NCBI GenBank assembly: GCA_964536805.1
Contig: CAZHYQ010000003.1
Span: forward strand, 124,001-188,000
Reading direction: 5' to 3'
Length of the DNA: 64,000 nt
DNA from: Longilinea sp964536805
GTDB lineage: Bacteria; Chloroflexota; Anaerolineae; Anaerolineales; Anaerolineaceae
Of this stretch, positions 43,071 to 51,206 are shown piece after piece. The notes beneath the pieces were generated by a model that saw only the letters and a list, made by a program, of their open reading frames with translations, was not told where the DNA came from and did no database searches. Numbering within the stretch: position 1 is the stretch's first letter; the number at the start of each line of letters is the position of its first letter. Position numbers and translations under genes: made by a program.

Positions 43071-43130
43071 TACCCTCAAAACCAGAGGGTACTTTACCCT
43101 CAAAACCAGAGGGTACTTTACCCTCAAAAA
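43071..43130. repeat. Tandem 24-bp palindromic repeats upstream of moaC
   Basis: Two full and one half copy of a 24-base unit start at 43071, 43095 and 43119. Each unit holds the inverted repeat TACCCTC...GAGGGTA around a 7-base AT-rich centre. Adjacent units also pair as GAGGGTA-AAG-TACCCTC. In the moaC transcript the last GAGGG is the possible ribosome site, so the repeats could act as an operator or as alternative RNA hairpins. Confidence 0.8.
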
Positions 43131-43196
43131 CCGACTCTCAACCCTCATATCTGAAAGGGGCCTCCGGATTCCAGCCAAGGCCAGCCGTCAGAACTC

Positions 43197-43205
43197 TGCT
43201 ATAAT
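43197..43205 (+). promoter_or_regulatory. Extended -10 for a leaderless scpA transcript
   Basis: TGC-TATAAT ends 7 bases before the GTG start of scpA. There is no ribosome site in between, so transcription probably starts at or beside the GTG. Confidence 0.62.
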
Positions 43206-43212
43206 ATCCCGC

Positions 43213-44004
43213 GTGAGTCTACAGGTTGCAGGGCGTCAAACCGAAGGATATACGATCTCAACAGAAGTCTATGCGGGTCCGTTGGATCTTCTGTTGGATC
43301 TTATTGAACATTCAGAACTGGATATCACACGCCTGGCTTTGGCCCAGGTTACGGACCAGTATCTGGCATATCTACACACCCTAGAAGATCGCAATGCAGC
43401 CGAGGTTTCGGCGTTTTTGGTCATAGCTGCGCGTCTGGTACAGATTAAATCAGCAGCTTTATTGCCGCGCCCCAGCCTGGATCTACTCGGTCCATCGCCT
43501 GAGGACGATGCGGAGGCATTAGCAAGGCAACTCATTCTGTATAAACGCTTTAAAGAAATAGCCCAATTTCTCGACAGGCAGGATCTTGCCGGGCTGCACA
43601 GCTATTTACGCATTGCCCCGCCGCCCAAGACCGATGTGCCAATCCATCTTGACCTGAGCGGTGTGTCCATTCAGGATCTATTGCAGGCTGCGCGGGACGT
43701 TTTTCACAGCAAACGGCAGATGGCTCCATTAAGCCAGGTTGTTTCCATGCCCCGCGTGACCATTCGGGAGAAGATCATCAACCTGATCGAAACTCTGCGG
43801 CGATTTGGGCAAGCTACATTTCGATCCATTCTTGCGCCGGAGTCGACCCGCGTGGATGTTGTGGTCACATTCCTGGCGATGCTTGAATTGATCAAACGCC
43901 ACCTGGTGGAAGCACAACAGGATACCTTGTTTGGCGATATTTCCATTCAATCTCAAGGTGATTTGAAGGAAGAGCTGGATTCGGACCTGGAATTCACCGA
44001 ATAG
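43213..44004 (+). CDS. scpA: Segregation and condensation protein A
   Basis: Kleisin subunit that bridges the SMC heads. GTG 43213 begins VSLQVAGRQTEGYTISTEVYAGPLDLLLDLI, the usual ScpA start; an open frame back to 42958 runs over the repeats and moaC and is not conserved. The 263-residue protein has the N-terminal helical region (DLLLDLIEHSELDI, SAFLVIAARLVQIKSAALLP) and a winged-helix C-terminus (FRSILAP..., VVTFLAMLELIKRHLVEAQQD). It is divergent from the operon whose last gene is smc. A strong terminator follows; scpB is not in the window. Confidence 0.93.
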   Translation: MSLQVAGRQTEGYTISTEVYAGPLDLLLDLIEHSELDITRLALAQVTDQYLAYLHTLEDRNAAEVSAFLVIAARLVQIKSAALLPRPSLDLLGPSPEDDAEALARQLILYKRFKEIAQFLDRQDLAGLHSYLRIAPPPKTDVPIHLDLSGVSIQDLLQAARDVFHSKRQMAPLSQVVSMPRVTIREKIINLIETLRRFGQATFRSILAPESTRVDVVVTFLAMLELIKRHLVEAQQDTLFGDISIQSQGDLKEELDSDLEFTE

Positions 44005-44005
44005 C

Positions 44006-44034
44006 AAACGCGGAGGTTATCCTCCGCGTTTTTG
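44006..44034 (+). terminator. Terminator after scpA
   Basis: AACGCGGAGG pairs with CCTCCGCGTT (10 bp) with a TTAT loop, followed by TTTTT. It lies between converging genes. Confidence 0.9.
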
Positions 44035-44042
44035 ATTTGTCG

Positions 44043-44597
44043 TTATTCTTCAGAAGGCGTGTCTGCAGGCTTATCGACCAACTCATACGGCAGACGCGTG
44101 CTCAACCAGACCACCATCAGGCTGATGTCATTGTTGCTGTAAGGGGTTTCTGGAAATTGAACCCTGAATGCTTCATCCAGTACATCAAACTGCTCAGCTT
44201 TTGGCCAGCGGGTAAGAAAACCAGGCAATTTCGTCCGGTCAGCTTCCAATGGAAGCAATGTCCAGCCGCGGGCGGCGAGAAAATCAAACGTCTGCCGGGC
44301 CAGCTCCCCGTTCATGGCGCACCAACCTGCCAACACGGCGGCAGTGAATTGCGGGCTTTGTTCGAAGGCTTGAATAGACCCCCGAACTTTTACCAACGCC
44401 GGCGCAAGGCTGCTGTTGCGGAACCCAGGAACTTTGACGAGGCGGCGGATTTGTCCGTTTAGACGGGAACTCAGATCCAGTGGAAGATTTTCCAGATTGG
44501 TAATGACCTGGGTCAACACCTGTTGCCGGTAATCCGGCAGCATGAATTCGTTGATGGTATGAAAATGGAAAAACTGGGTTTGCTGCTGTTCACTCAT
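44043..44597 (-). CDS. Protein of unknown function
   Basis: A 184-residue soluble protein with no motif I recognise. It is mostly helical by pattern, has a single tryptophan-rich region (ARGWTLLP, TRWPKAEQF) and ends with an acidic/Thr-rich tail. No signal peptide or membrane segment. A TATAAT lies 7 bases before its ATG, without a ribosome site, suggesting a leaderless mRNA; that -10 overlaps the T-tract of the upstream pspC terminator. Its 3' end meets the scpA terminator. Confidence 0.7.
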   Translation of the reverse strand: MSEQQQTQFFHFHTINEFMLPDYRQQVLTQVITNLENLPLDLSSRLNGQIRRLVKVPGFRNSSLAPALVKVRGSIQAFEQSPQFTAAVLAGWCAMNGELARQTFDFLAARGWTLLPLEADRTKLPGFLTRWPKAEQFDVLDEAFRVQFPETPYSNNDISLMVVWLSTRLPYELVDKPADTPSEE

Positions 44598-44603
44598 GCA
44601 GAC

Positions 44604-44640
44604 AATTATAAAGAAACCTCCCTTCTTAGGGAAGGGAGGG
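44604..44640 (-). terminator. Terminator of pspC whose T-tract overlaps the next gene's -10
   Basis: On the minus strand, CCTCCCTTC pairs with GAAGGGAGG (44617-44625 with 44631-44639) around a 5-base loop. The tail TTTCTTTATAATT includes the TATAAT (44605-44610) proposed as -10 for the 184-residue gene. Confidence 0.75.
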
Positions 44641-44661
44641 ACAGGTTTTTTGCCGAAGCAA

Positions 44662-44856
44662 TTACTCAGCCGGGATAATTACCCAGCAAATGACGTACAA
44701 AAGGAAACCCGGAATGCCGCCAGGCAGGAAAGCCAGCAAGAATCCTAAACGGAACCAAACAGGATTGATGCCAAAAAATGCACCGAGTCCCCCGCATACG
44801 CCAGCCAACACCCGGTCGGTGCGGGATCTACGTAAAGGTGGTCTTGAATTGTCCAT
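44662..44856 (-). CDS. PspC-domain membrane protein
   Basis: A 64-residue protein consisting only of a PspC domain: RRSRTDRVLAGVCGGLGAFFGINPVWFRLGF, then a hydrophobic segment with GGIPGFLLYVICWVIIP. PspC domains are found in phage-shock-type membrane stress systems and in sigma/two-component contexts. No PspA or sensor gene is adjacent. Followed by its own terminator. Confidence 0.9.
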   Translation of the reverse strand: MDNSRPPLRRSRTDRVLAGVCGGLGAFFGINPVWFRLGFLLAFLPGGIPGFLLYVICWVIIPAE

Positions 44857-44919
44857 GATTTTTTCTCCTTTTGCCTTTCATACATCATATACGCCGGCAA
44901 ACCGGAAAGGTTGCATGGA

Positions 44920-45864
44920 TTATTTATTCCTGGATACCTGATCACTCACCTGGTCAAGACGGTCAATTTCCTCTTCCGTCAACCGCCAGTTCAAAGCGCC
45001 GGCATTTTGCTGCACTTGAAGCGGGGTCTTTGCACCGGCAATGGGCACGGCACCCTTGCATATTACCCAATTCAAAGCCACCTGCGCAGCCGTTTTCCCA
45101 GCATGATCTGACCCGATTTTGTTGATTAATTGAATGAGCGGTTTTATGCGCGATAACGTGCGCTGATTGTATATTCCAGACCGAATCCCCTTGACTGGCT
45201 TCTCAACAGAGTATTTGCCTGTTAAAACGCCCATAGCGAGCGGGCTGTAGGCAAGCAGTGTTATGCCCTGATCCAGACATTGTTGCAGCAGACCGTTCTT
45301 TTCCACCTGGCGGTTGAGCAAACTGTATTCCACCTGGTTGGATGCCAGGCGAAAACCCGAGCGGATCAATGCATTTTGCGACCGCTCCATCCAATCGCGC
45401 GGATAGTTGGAAACCCCCGCGGCGGAAATCATTCCGGATTGCAGTGCCTCAACCATGGCATCCATCCAGGTCTCCGGTTGTATCGGCGGTAACTTCTGGT
45501 GAACCTGGTACAAATCGACCTTATCCAAACCCAGGCGCTTTAAGCTGGATTTTAGCGCTCGTAATAGATTGCCACGGCCCAAACGCCAGGGATATGGCAT
45601 ATATTTAGTGGCTATGCGCAAATTAGCAGGGTGTTTCCGCATGAATTCACCCAGAAATTGTTCGGATTTTCCCTGACCGTAGACTTCAGCAGTATCAAAA
45701 AAAACTGTTCCATTTTCAAGACACGCCTCGAAGGCGGATTCTATTTCATCCTTGCCGTATTCCTGCCCAAACCCCCAGACAAACCGGTCACCCCAGGCCC
45801 AGGTCCCAACCATAAAATCAACACCCTGCAATACTGGGTGGCGTTCCGGCAATGCTTCAGTCAT
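44920..45864 (-). CDS. Aldo/keto reductase
   Basis: A 314-residue NADPH-dependent oxidoreductase. ATG 45864 has GGAGG with 5-base spacing; an ATG 12 bases upstream would include that site. Catalytic tetrad residues are in FFDTAEVYGQGKSEQFLGEF (Asp and Tyr), RIATKYMP (Lys) and YQVHQKLPP (His). The C-terminal cofactor region reads AVPIAGAKTPLQVQQNAGALNWRLTEEEI. The substrate is unknown. Divergent from mutS. Confidence 0.9.
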   Translation of the reverse strand: MTEALPERHPVLQGVDFMVGTWAWGDRFVWGFGQEYGKDEIESAFEACLENGTVFFDTAEVYGQGKSEQFLGEFMRKHPANLRIATKYMPYPWRLGRGNLLRALKSSLKRLGLDKVDLYQVHQKLPPIQPETWMDAMVEALQSGMISAAGVSNYPRDWMERSQNALIRSGFRLASNQVEYSLLNRQVEKNGLLQQCLDQGITLLAYSPLAMGVLTGKYSVEKPVKGIRSGIYNQRTLSRIKPLIQLINKIGSDHAGKTAAQVALNWVICKGAVPIAGAKTPLQVQQNAGALNWRLTEEEIDRLDQVSDQVSRNK

Positions 45865-46032
45865 ATAATCCTCCATGGCGCACGGATTATTTGATTATAC
45901 ACAAACCGATTATTTTTTCCGGGATTTGTGGGTTAATTGTAAATTATTTCACAAAATAACCTCGGGGTCCCCGCTTACCGATCATAACAGGTATCCGGGT
46001 TTCAAAACCTTGCCTGAAAGTCTTTCTGAATA

Positions 46033-46038
46033 TAGAAT
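46033..46038 (+). promoter_or_regulatory. -10 element placed for a leaderless mutS transcript
   Basis: TAGAAT, the same -10 hexamer as at sod, ends 7 bases before the ATG at 46046. No ribosome site is present upstream of any of the three clustered ATGs (46037, 46040, 46046). Confidence 0.4.
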
Positions 46039-46045
46039 GATGAAC

Positions 46046-48622
46046 ATGTCCGACGATGTTACTCCCATTCGCCAGCAATACCTGGAAATCAAACGCCAAT
46101 ATCCCGAAGCCATTCTCTTCTTTCGGCTGGGCGATTTTTATGAGACATTCGACCAGGACGCCGAAACCGCGTCGCGGGAACTGGATATTGTCCTCACATC
46201 GCGCAGCGTTGCCAAGGGGATGCGCATCCCAATGGCTGGCATCCCCTACCACGCGGTGGAAAACTACCTGGCCCGTTTAATCGAAAAGGGATATCACGTT
46301 GCCATATGCGAGCAGATTGGCGATCAGCCACTAAAAGGGATATTTCCCCGCCAGGTTGTGCGGGTGGTGACGCCTGGAACGATCATCGAGCCCGGCTTGC
46401 TTCACGGTGATCGCAACAATTACCTGGTTGGCGTATTTTCAGCAGAAAACCGGGCTGGTGTTTCCTATGTAGATATCACCACTGGCGAATTTGCCGTGAC
46501 GGAATTGGAAGGCGAGGATATCGCCGGGCTGCTGCGCGCGGAACTGATCCGTCTCAATCCAGCGGAGGTGTTACTGCCGGAGAATACCGATTATGCCAAC
46601 GGCTTTCCGATGCATCTCACCCGCTGGCCGGTGTGGCGCTTTGAAACCGGGCGCTGCCAGGAGGCTTTGCTGCGCCATTTTCAGGCAGCCACCTTGGACG
46701 GATTTGGGTTGCATGGCTTACCGCTGGCCGTTCGCGCTGCCGGCGCAGTTTTGCAATACCTGGTGGAGACTCAGCCGACTGCACTGCAGTTATTGAACTC
46801 CCTCTCCACCTATTCGCTCGATGATTTTATGACGTTGGATGCAGCCACGCGCCGCAACCTGGAATTAACCGAGACAATTCGCACTGGCGAAGTTCAGGGT
46901 TCGCTGCTCTCGGTATTGGATCACACCGTCACCCCCATGGGAAAACGCTTGATGCGGCAATGGGTCAGCAAACCGCTGCTCGACCTGGCAGCAATTCATA
47001 AACGGCAAGAAGGCGTCGCTTATCTGGTTGAACAAGGTCTGCTGCGCGCGGAATTGAGGTCAGCGCTGCATCCATTGGGCGACCTGGAGCGGCTGACCAA
47101 CCGGATCGTCTCAGGCCACGCCGGGCCGCGCGATGTTATGACTGTTCGGCAAACTATGCGCGACCTGCCTGCCGTCAAGGCATTGTTCAACGCTCAACCA
47201 GCCGGGTTGGCGGATCCTTTGGCAAGGCTGGATCTTTGCAAGGATGAACTGGAATTACTCGAACAAAGCATCAGCGATGACCCGCCCGCAACGCTGCAAA
47301 ATTCGGGCATCATCCGTTCGGGATATTCCAGCGAATTGGACAGCGTCATTGATGCCTCCAGCCACGCGCGCGATTGGATTGCCAACCTTGAAGCCGTCGA
47401 GCGTGAACGGACTGGGATCAAGAATCTGAAAGTCGGATACAACAAGGTTTTCGGCTATTACATTGAAATTTCAAACAGCAATACGGATAATGCGCCGCAG
47501 GATTATATTCGCAAGCAAACCCTGGTGAATGCTGAGCGCTATATCACGCCGGAGATGAAAGAATATGAAGCGTTGGTGCTCAATGCGGAGGAGCGCATCC
47601 GCGAGATCGAAGTGCGCTTATTCCGGGAAATTTGCGCCCGTTTGAGCACAGCCAATGAGAAAATGCTTTCCACCGCCCGCTCGCTGGCTCAACTCGATGT
47701 GCTGGCCTCGTTAGCTGAAACTGCCGCACTTGGGAATTATGTTCGCCCGCAATTGTCGTCCGATACCCACCTCGAAATACGCGACGGCCGCCATCCGGTG
47801 GTCGAATCAAGCCTGAGCGGCGAGCGCTTTGTCCCCAATGACTCGATTTTTGAAAACGGGGAGCTCGTGCGGATCATCACGGGTCCCAATATGAGTGGAA
47901 AGAGCACTTTTTTACGCCAGGTGGCTCTGGTTGTATTAATGGCGCAAATTGGCAGTTACGTGCCAGCCGCATCGGCGCAAATCGGTCTGGTGGACCGCAT
48001 TTTCACCCGCATCGGTGCGCAGGATGAAATCCACTCAGGACAATCCACCTTTATGGTGGAAATGATCGAGGCTGCCAACATCCTCAACCATGCCACCCCG
48101 CGCAGCCTGTTGATCCTGGATGAGATCGGGCGCGGCACTAGCACTTACGACGGCGTTTCCATTGCCTGGGCAGTGGTTGAATACATTCATAACCACCCAG
48201 GACTGCGTTCGCGCACCCTCTTTGCCACGCATTACCACGAGCTAACCCAGCTTAGCGACCTGCTGCCTGGCGTGCGCAACTACAACGTTGCCGTCAGCGA
48301 GGCCGGCGGGCAGGTTGTCTTCCTGCACAAGATCGTCCCCGGCGGCGCGGACCGCTCCTACGGCATCCACGTGGCGCAGCTGGCCGGGCTGCCGCGGCCG
48401 GTCATCCAGCGCGCCAGCGAAATCATGCACACATTGGAATTGTCTTCCGGCAAGGCGGTCAAGATCACACCCGGGCAATCACAGCAGATGGCGCTTTTCC
48501 CGGAAACCAACCCCATGCTGAATGAACTGAAGGAACTGGATATCAACACACTCTCGCCCATCGAAGCCTTGAACAGGCTTTATGAATGGAAGCGCAGATT
48601 TGTGGAAAAAGAACAGGACTAA
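46046..48622 (+). CDS. mutS: DNA mismatch repair protein MutS
   Basis: Recognises mismatches and small loops and recruits MutL. The 858-residue protein begins SDDVTPIRQQYLEIKRQYPEAILFFRLGDFYETF, where FYE is the mismatch-wedge Phe-x-Glu. The C-terminal ATPase has Walker A GPNMSGKST, LLILDEIGRGTSTYDG and FATHYHELTQL. The frame is open back to 45875 but that part is not conserved, so ATG 46046 (or 46037/46040) is chosen. A short hairpin follows the stop. No mutL is adjacent. Confidence 0.95.
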   Translation: MSDDVTPIRQQYLEIKRQYPEAILFFRLGDFYETFDQDAETASRELDIVLTSRSVAKGMRIPMAGIPYHAVENYLARLIEKGYHVAICEQIGDQPLKGIFPRQVVRVVTPGTIIEPGLLHGDRNNYLVGVFSAENRAGVSYVDITTGEFAVTELEGEDIAGLLRAELIRLNPAEVLLPENTDYANGFPMHLTRWPVWRFETGRCQEALLRHFQAATLDGFGLHGLPLAVRAAGAVLQYLVETQPTALQLLNSLSTYSLDDFMTLDAATRRNLELTETIRTGEVQGSLLSVLDHTVTPMGKRLMRQWVSKPLLDLAAIHKRQEGVAYLVEQGLLRAELRSALHPLGDLERLTNRIVSGHAGPRDVMTVRQTMRDLPAVKALFNAQPAGLADPLARLDLCKDELELLEQSISDDPPATLQNSGIIRSGYSSELDSVIDASSHARDWIANLEAVERERTGIKNLKVGYNKVFGYYIEISNSNTDNAPQDYIRKQTLVNAERYITPEMKEYEALVLNAEERIREIEVRLFREICARLSTANEKMLSTARSLAQLDVLASLAETAALGNYVRPQLSSDTHLEIRDGRHPVVESSLSGERFVPNDSIFENGELVRIITGPNMSGKSTFLRQVALVVLMAQIGSYVPAASAQIGLVDRIFTRIGAQDEIHSGQSTFMVEMIEAANILNHATPRSLLILDEIGRGTSTYDGVSIAWAVVEYIHNHPGLRSRTLFATHYHELTQLSDLLPGVRNYNVAVSEAGGQVVFLHKIVPGGADRSYGIHVAQLAGLPRPVIQRASEIMHTLELSSGKAVKITPGQSQQMALFPETNPMLNELKELDINTLSPIEALNRLYEWKRRFVEKEQD

Positions 48623-48652
48623 CCACCTCAACAGGAATTCCGGTGGTTAATA
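48621..48652. terminator. Small hairpin between mutS and the GH57 gene
   Basis: AACCACC pairs with GGTGGTT (7 bp) across a 14-base loop between converging genes. There is no strong T-run, so terminator function is uncertain. Confidence 0.3.
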
Positions 48653-48657
48653 AGTAA

Positions 48658-50127
48658 TCAATCGCTGCAAGTTTCTCCGCTCCACGACGGCATCAACCGT
48701 TGCGGCAGCGCCCAATCCTTATAATACTGGCTGGTCTTGCGGAACTGTCGGCAGAAAATAATATCGGCACACAAGCCGGAACGCCAGCTGGCAACTGCAT
48801 GAAGCCGGTCGAGCATGCCTTCGGTCAGGTCCTCGCCGCTGGCCAACAGCGCCCACCAAGCCGCCTGGGCAGCGTAGGCCACGTTGTTGCGCGGCTCGAT
48901 GCGGTCGAAATCCTCGAAGAACCAGCCGCAGGAGGTGAACATGCGCTGGCGTTCGAACTGCGCCCGCAGGATCAAGTCCAAGGTGCGCACCTTCTCGCTA
49001 TCCAGAGGCTGCAACGCATTTGCCTGGATTAATTCATCCACGGTTGCCTTGCCAAGAATTACTTGAATATACTGGTGGCGTAATTCCCATGGGTCGCGCA
49101 CCAGCGCAGTGGCGATATCCAGGTAGATCCGGTCGATTTCTTCACCCAACCATTGCATGGATGTAAAGAATCTATCCTTCCAGGCACTATGCGGCGTGCA
49201 ATCGCAGCCGGTCGACCAGCGTGCCACGCCATGGTGGCAACTCCAGGATGTTCTCTCGCGAATGGCGATAGCCTTCGTCGCCGGGTTGTGCTTCAACCAT
49301 AATGCCGGGAAGGTTGTTTCCAAAGGCGTGCCGGATAAGGCGCCATTGGTCAAACGAGCCAAAAACCGGTCGCGAAAGGGTTGGTGATGACCGTACAGTT
49401 CCCCATCCGAGGCAATCGTCAACAAACTGGTCTCGCCCATTCGGGGGAATAGATCGCCGCGGACCAGGCTGCGGGCAAATTCGTCTGCGTTGATGGTTGA
49501 CTGGGGATTAAAACTGACATTCGAGCTTAGGTCCGCCTGGTAAAAGACAACGGTAATTTCTTTTCCATCCGGCAGAGCAACCAGGTATGGTTGGGTTACA
49601 TCCACATTTGGTTCGGCCGCTTGCCATGGGGCAAGAATGGTAAATTGCATGCCGCATTCTGCCAGCACCGCCAGCGTATCCATATCCACCGCTGCTTCGG
49701 GCAGCCACATACCCTGCGGCTTGAATCCATAGCGCAATTCAAAATCTGCTATTCCCCAACGAATCTGGGTAACACGATCCTGATGGGTTCCCAGCGGCAG
49801 AATGGTGTGATGATAGGGTTGCGCCAGCGCATTGGTCACGCCGAAACGTTCCAAATTGGAACGTGCTTGAGTAATAATCTGTTGGCTTGTTTCAGGGTGG
49901 TTTTCGGTCATCCAATTAAACAAAGTCGGTCCAATATTAAAACTGACCCGTTCGAAAACTCCCATTTCGGCATTCGGCCGGTAACATTGATCGTAGATTT
50001 TTTCGTTCCAATCGTGGTATGGAGCAGCCCCAGGCTCTTGTGGAATTTTTCCCGTTAAAGGATCTTCACGGGTGGGTTGGTAGAAATGAGCGTGAATGCA
50101 TAACCCTAATGGATTGGAAATGAGCAT
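48658..50127 (-). CDS. GH57/DUF3536-type glycoside hydrolase-like protein
   Basis: A 489-residue protein matching the DUF3536 branch of glycoside hydrolase family 57: LCIHAHFYQPTREDPLTG, EPGAAPYHDWNEKIYDQCYRPNAE, VSFNIGPTLFNWM, MWLPEAAVDMDTL, SDGELYGHHQPF and SWSCHHGVARWSTGCDC. GH57 enzymes act on alpha-glucans, which fits the glycogen genes elsewhere in the window, but activity of this branch is not established. The start is uncertain: ATG 50127 follows the epimerase stop; ATG 50166 would overlap it. Confidence 0.85.
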   Translation of the reverse strand: MLISNPLGLCIHAHFYQPTREDPLTGKIPQEPGAAPYHDWNEKIYDQCYRPNAEMGVFERVSFNIGPTLFNWMTENHPETSQQIITQARSNLERFGVTNALAQPYHHTILPLGTHQDRVTQIRWGIADFELRYGFKPQGMWLPEAAVDMDTLAVLAECGMQFTILAPWQAAEPNVDVTQPYLVALPDGKEITVVFYQADLSSNVSFNPQSTINADEFARSLVRGDLFPRMGETSLLTIASDGELYGHHQPFRDRFLARLTNGALSGTPLETTFPALWLKHNPATKAIAIRERTSWSCHHGVARWSTGCDCTPHSAWKDRFFTSMQWLGEEIDRIYLDIATALVRDPWELRHQYIQVILGKATVDELIQANALQPLDSEKVRTLDLILRAQFERQRMFTSCGWFFEDFDRIEPRNNVAYAAQAAWWALLASGEDLTEGMLDRLHAVASWRSGLCADIIFCRQFRKTSQYYKDWALPQRLMPSWSGETCSD

Positions 50128-50131
50128 GCTT

Positions 50132-51052
50132 TTATTGCATCCTTCTATTTTTTGGGGATGAAACATACTTTAGATAACCGGATTGCTGGTTCAAACGCGC
50201 CGGCATCAAGCCAAACATGCGCGGGATGGTATCCACAGGACAGGTTCGGTCTGAGGCGAGGTAATCCAACCAGAATAAAGACAGGGGAAAGCGGTGAAAG
50301 GTCTGTTCATACCAGAGCGAAACCATTCGAACGGTTGCCGGAAAGACTTCAACAGGGATGCGGCGTAATCCGGTAGCCTCTTCGATGATTTTTACCACCT
50401 GGCGCAAGGATAAATACTCAGCACCGCCGATGAAGTGCAATTGGTTTTCACCGGTATGGTTCTCCAGTGACATCAAAAGACAGGCTGCCAGGTCTTCCAC
50501 CCAAATCGGCTGAATCAAATGGTTACCATCTCCGGGCATAAAAAAGGCGAAAGGCAGCATGCGCATCAACCGAACCAAACCGCTGAATAAGGCATCTCCC
50601 TGTCCAAAAATCGCACCGCTGCGGAAAATGGTGTACGGTACACCGCTATGGATGATGGCAGATTCTGCCAGGGCCTTGGCTCGAAATACAGGGTAGGCTG
50701 AGGCTCTGTCAGCCCCCAAATGGCTTAAGTAAAAAAAACGCTCAATGCCAGCCTGGGCCGCCGCCTGCGCCACCTGGCGCGTACCTTCTACATCCACCTG
50801 ATTTAGATCTGCCCCGGTGCTGTGTCTTTCTGCACTGGCAAAGTGGAAAACAACATCCACCCCCTTCATGGCCGCTCGCAAGCCGCGTTCATCCAGTAAA
50901 CTGCAGACTGCTACTTCAACCGGAACGCCTTTAGGTAATTCAGGCGATGTTGTGGAAGGCCGCAACAAAGTCCTGACGGGTTTTCCAATCGTCACCAACT
51001 GGCGGATCAATTCCCGCCCAACGAAACCCGTCCCGCCCGTTACAAGAATCAT
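50132..51052 (-). CDS. NAD(P)-binding epimerase/dehydratase-like protein
   Basis: A 306-residue extended/atypical SDR with ILVTGGTGFVGRELIRQL (TGxxGxxG) at the N-terminus, FHFASAE, and a YPVFRAKALAE segment where the usual YxxxK appears degenerate (Y...R-x-K). This resembles complex-I-NDUFA9-like or NmrA-like NAD(P)-binding proteins rather than true sugar epimerases. TGA-TATAAT lies 8 bases before the ATG, with no ribosome site. It is followed closely by the GH57 gene. Confidence 0.82.
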   Translation of the reverse strand: MILVTGGTGFVGRELIRQLVTIGKPVRTLLRPSTTSPELPKGVPVEVAVCSLLDERGLRAAMKGVDVVFHFASAERHSTGADLNQVDVEGTRQVAQAAAQAGIERFFYLSHLGADRASAYPVFRAKALAESAIIHSGVPYTIFRSGAIFGQGDALFSGLVRLMRMLPFAFFMPGDGNHLIQPIWVEDLAACLLMSLENHTGENQLHFIGGAEYLSLRQVVKIIEEATGLRRIPVEVFPATVRMVSLWYEQTFHRFPLSLFWLDYLASDRTCPVDTIPRMFGLMPARLNQQSGYLKYVSSPKNRRMQ

Positions 51053-51060
51053 TGGTTTTG

Positions 51061-51069
51061 ATTATATCA
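51061..51069 (-). promoter_or_regulatory. Extended -10 for a near-leaderless epimerase transcript
   Basis: TGA-TATAAT on the minus strand ends 8 bases before the ATG at 51052, which predicts a leader of zero to two bases. Confidence 0.55.
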
Positions 51070-51206
51070 GAAGAGGTTCAAGGATTGAGGGTTCCAAACG
51101 ATTTCATTTTTGACATTTTCTAACTTTCTAACGCCGGCAAATTGCGTAATTCCCTCACTGGCATGCTAGTTGCATCTCAAGGCTTAGCACAATTAGCGAG
51201 GGACCA

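Noticed and set aside
43071..43130. Short CRISPR array
   Set aside because: The repeats are directly adjacent with no unique spacers, and no cas genes are present; the Fe-S nuclease at 27105 belongs to a repair operon.
42958..43212. N-terminal extension of scpA
   Set aside because: It runs antisense through moaC and across the palindromic repeats; ScpA similarity begins at GTG 43213.
45875..46036. N-terminal extension of mutS
   Set aside because: Sequence before ATG 46037 has no MutS similarity and overlaps the upstream divergent gene start.
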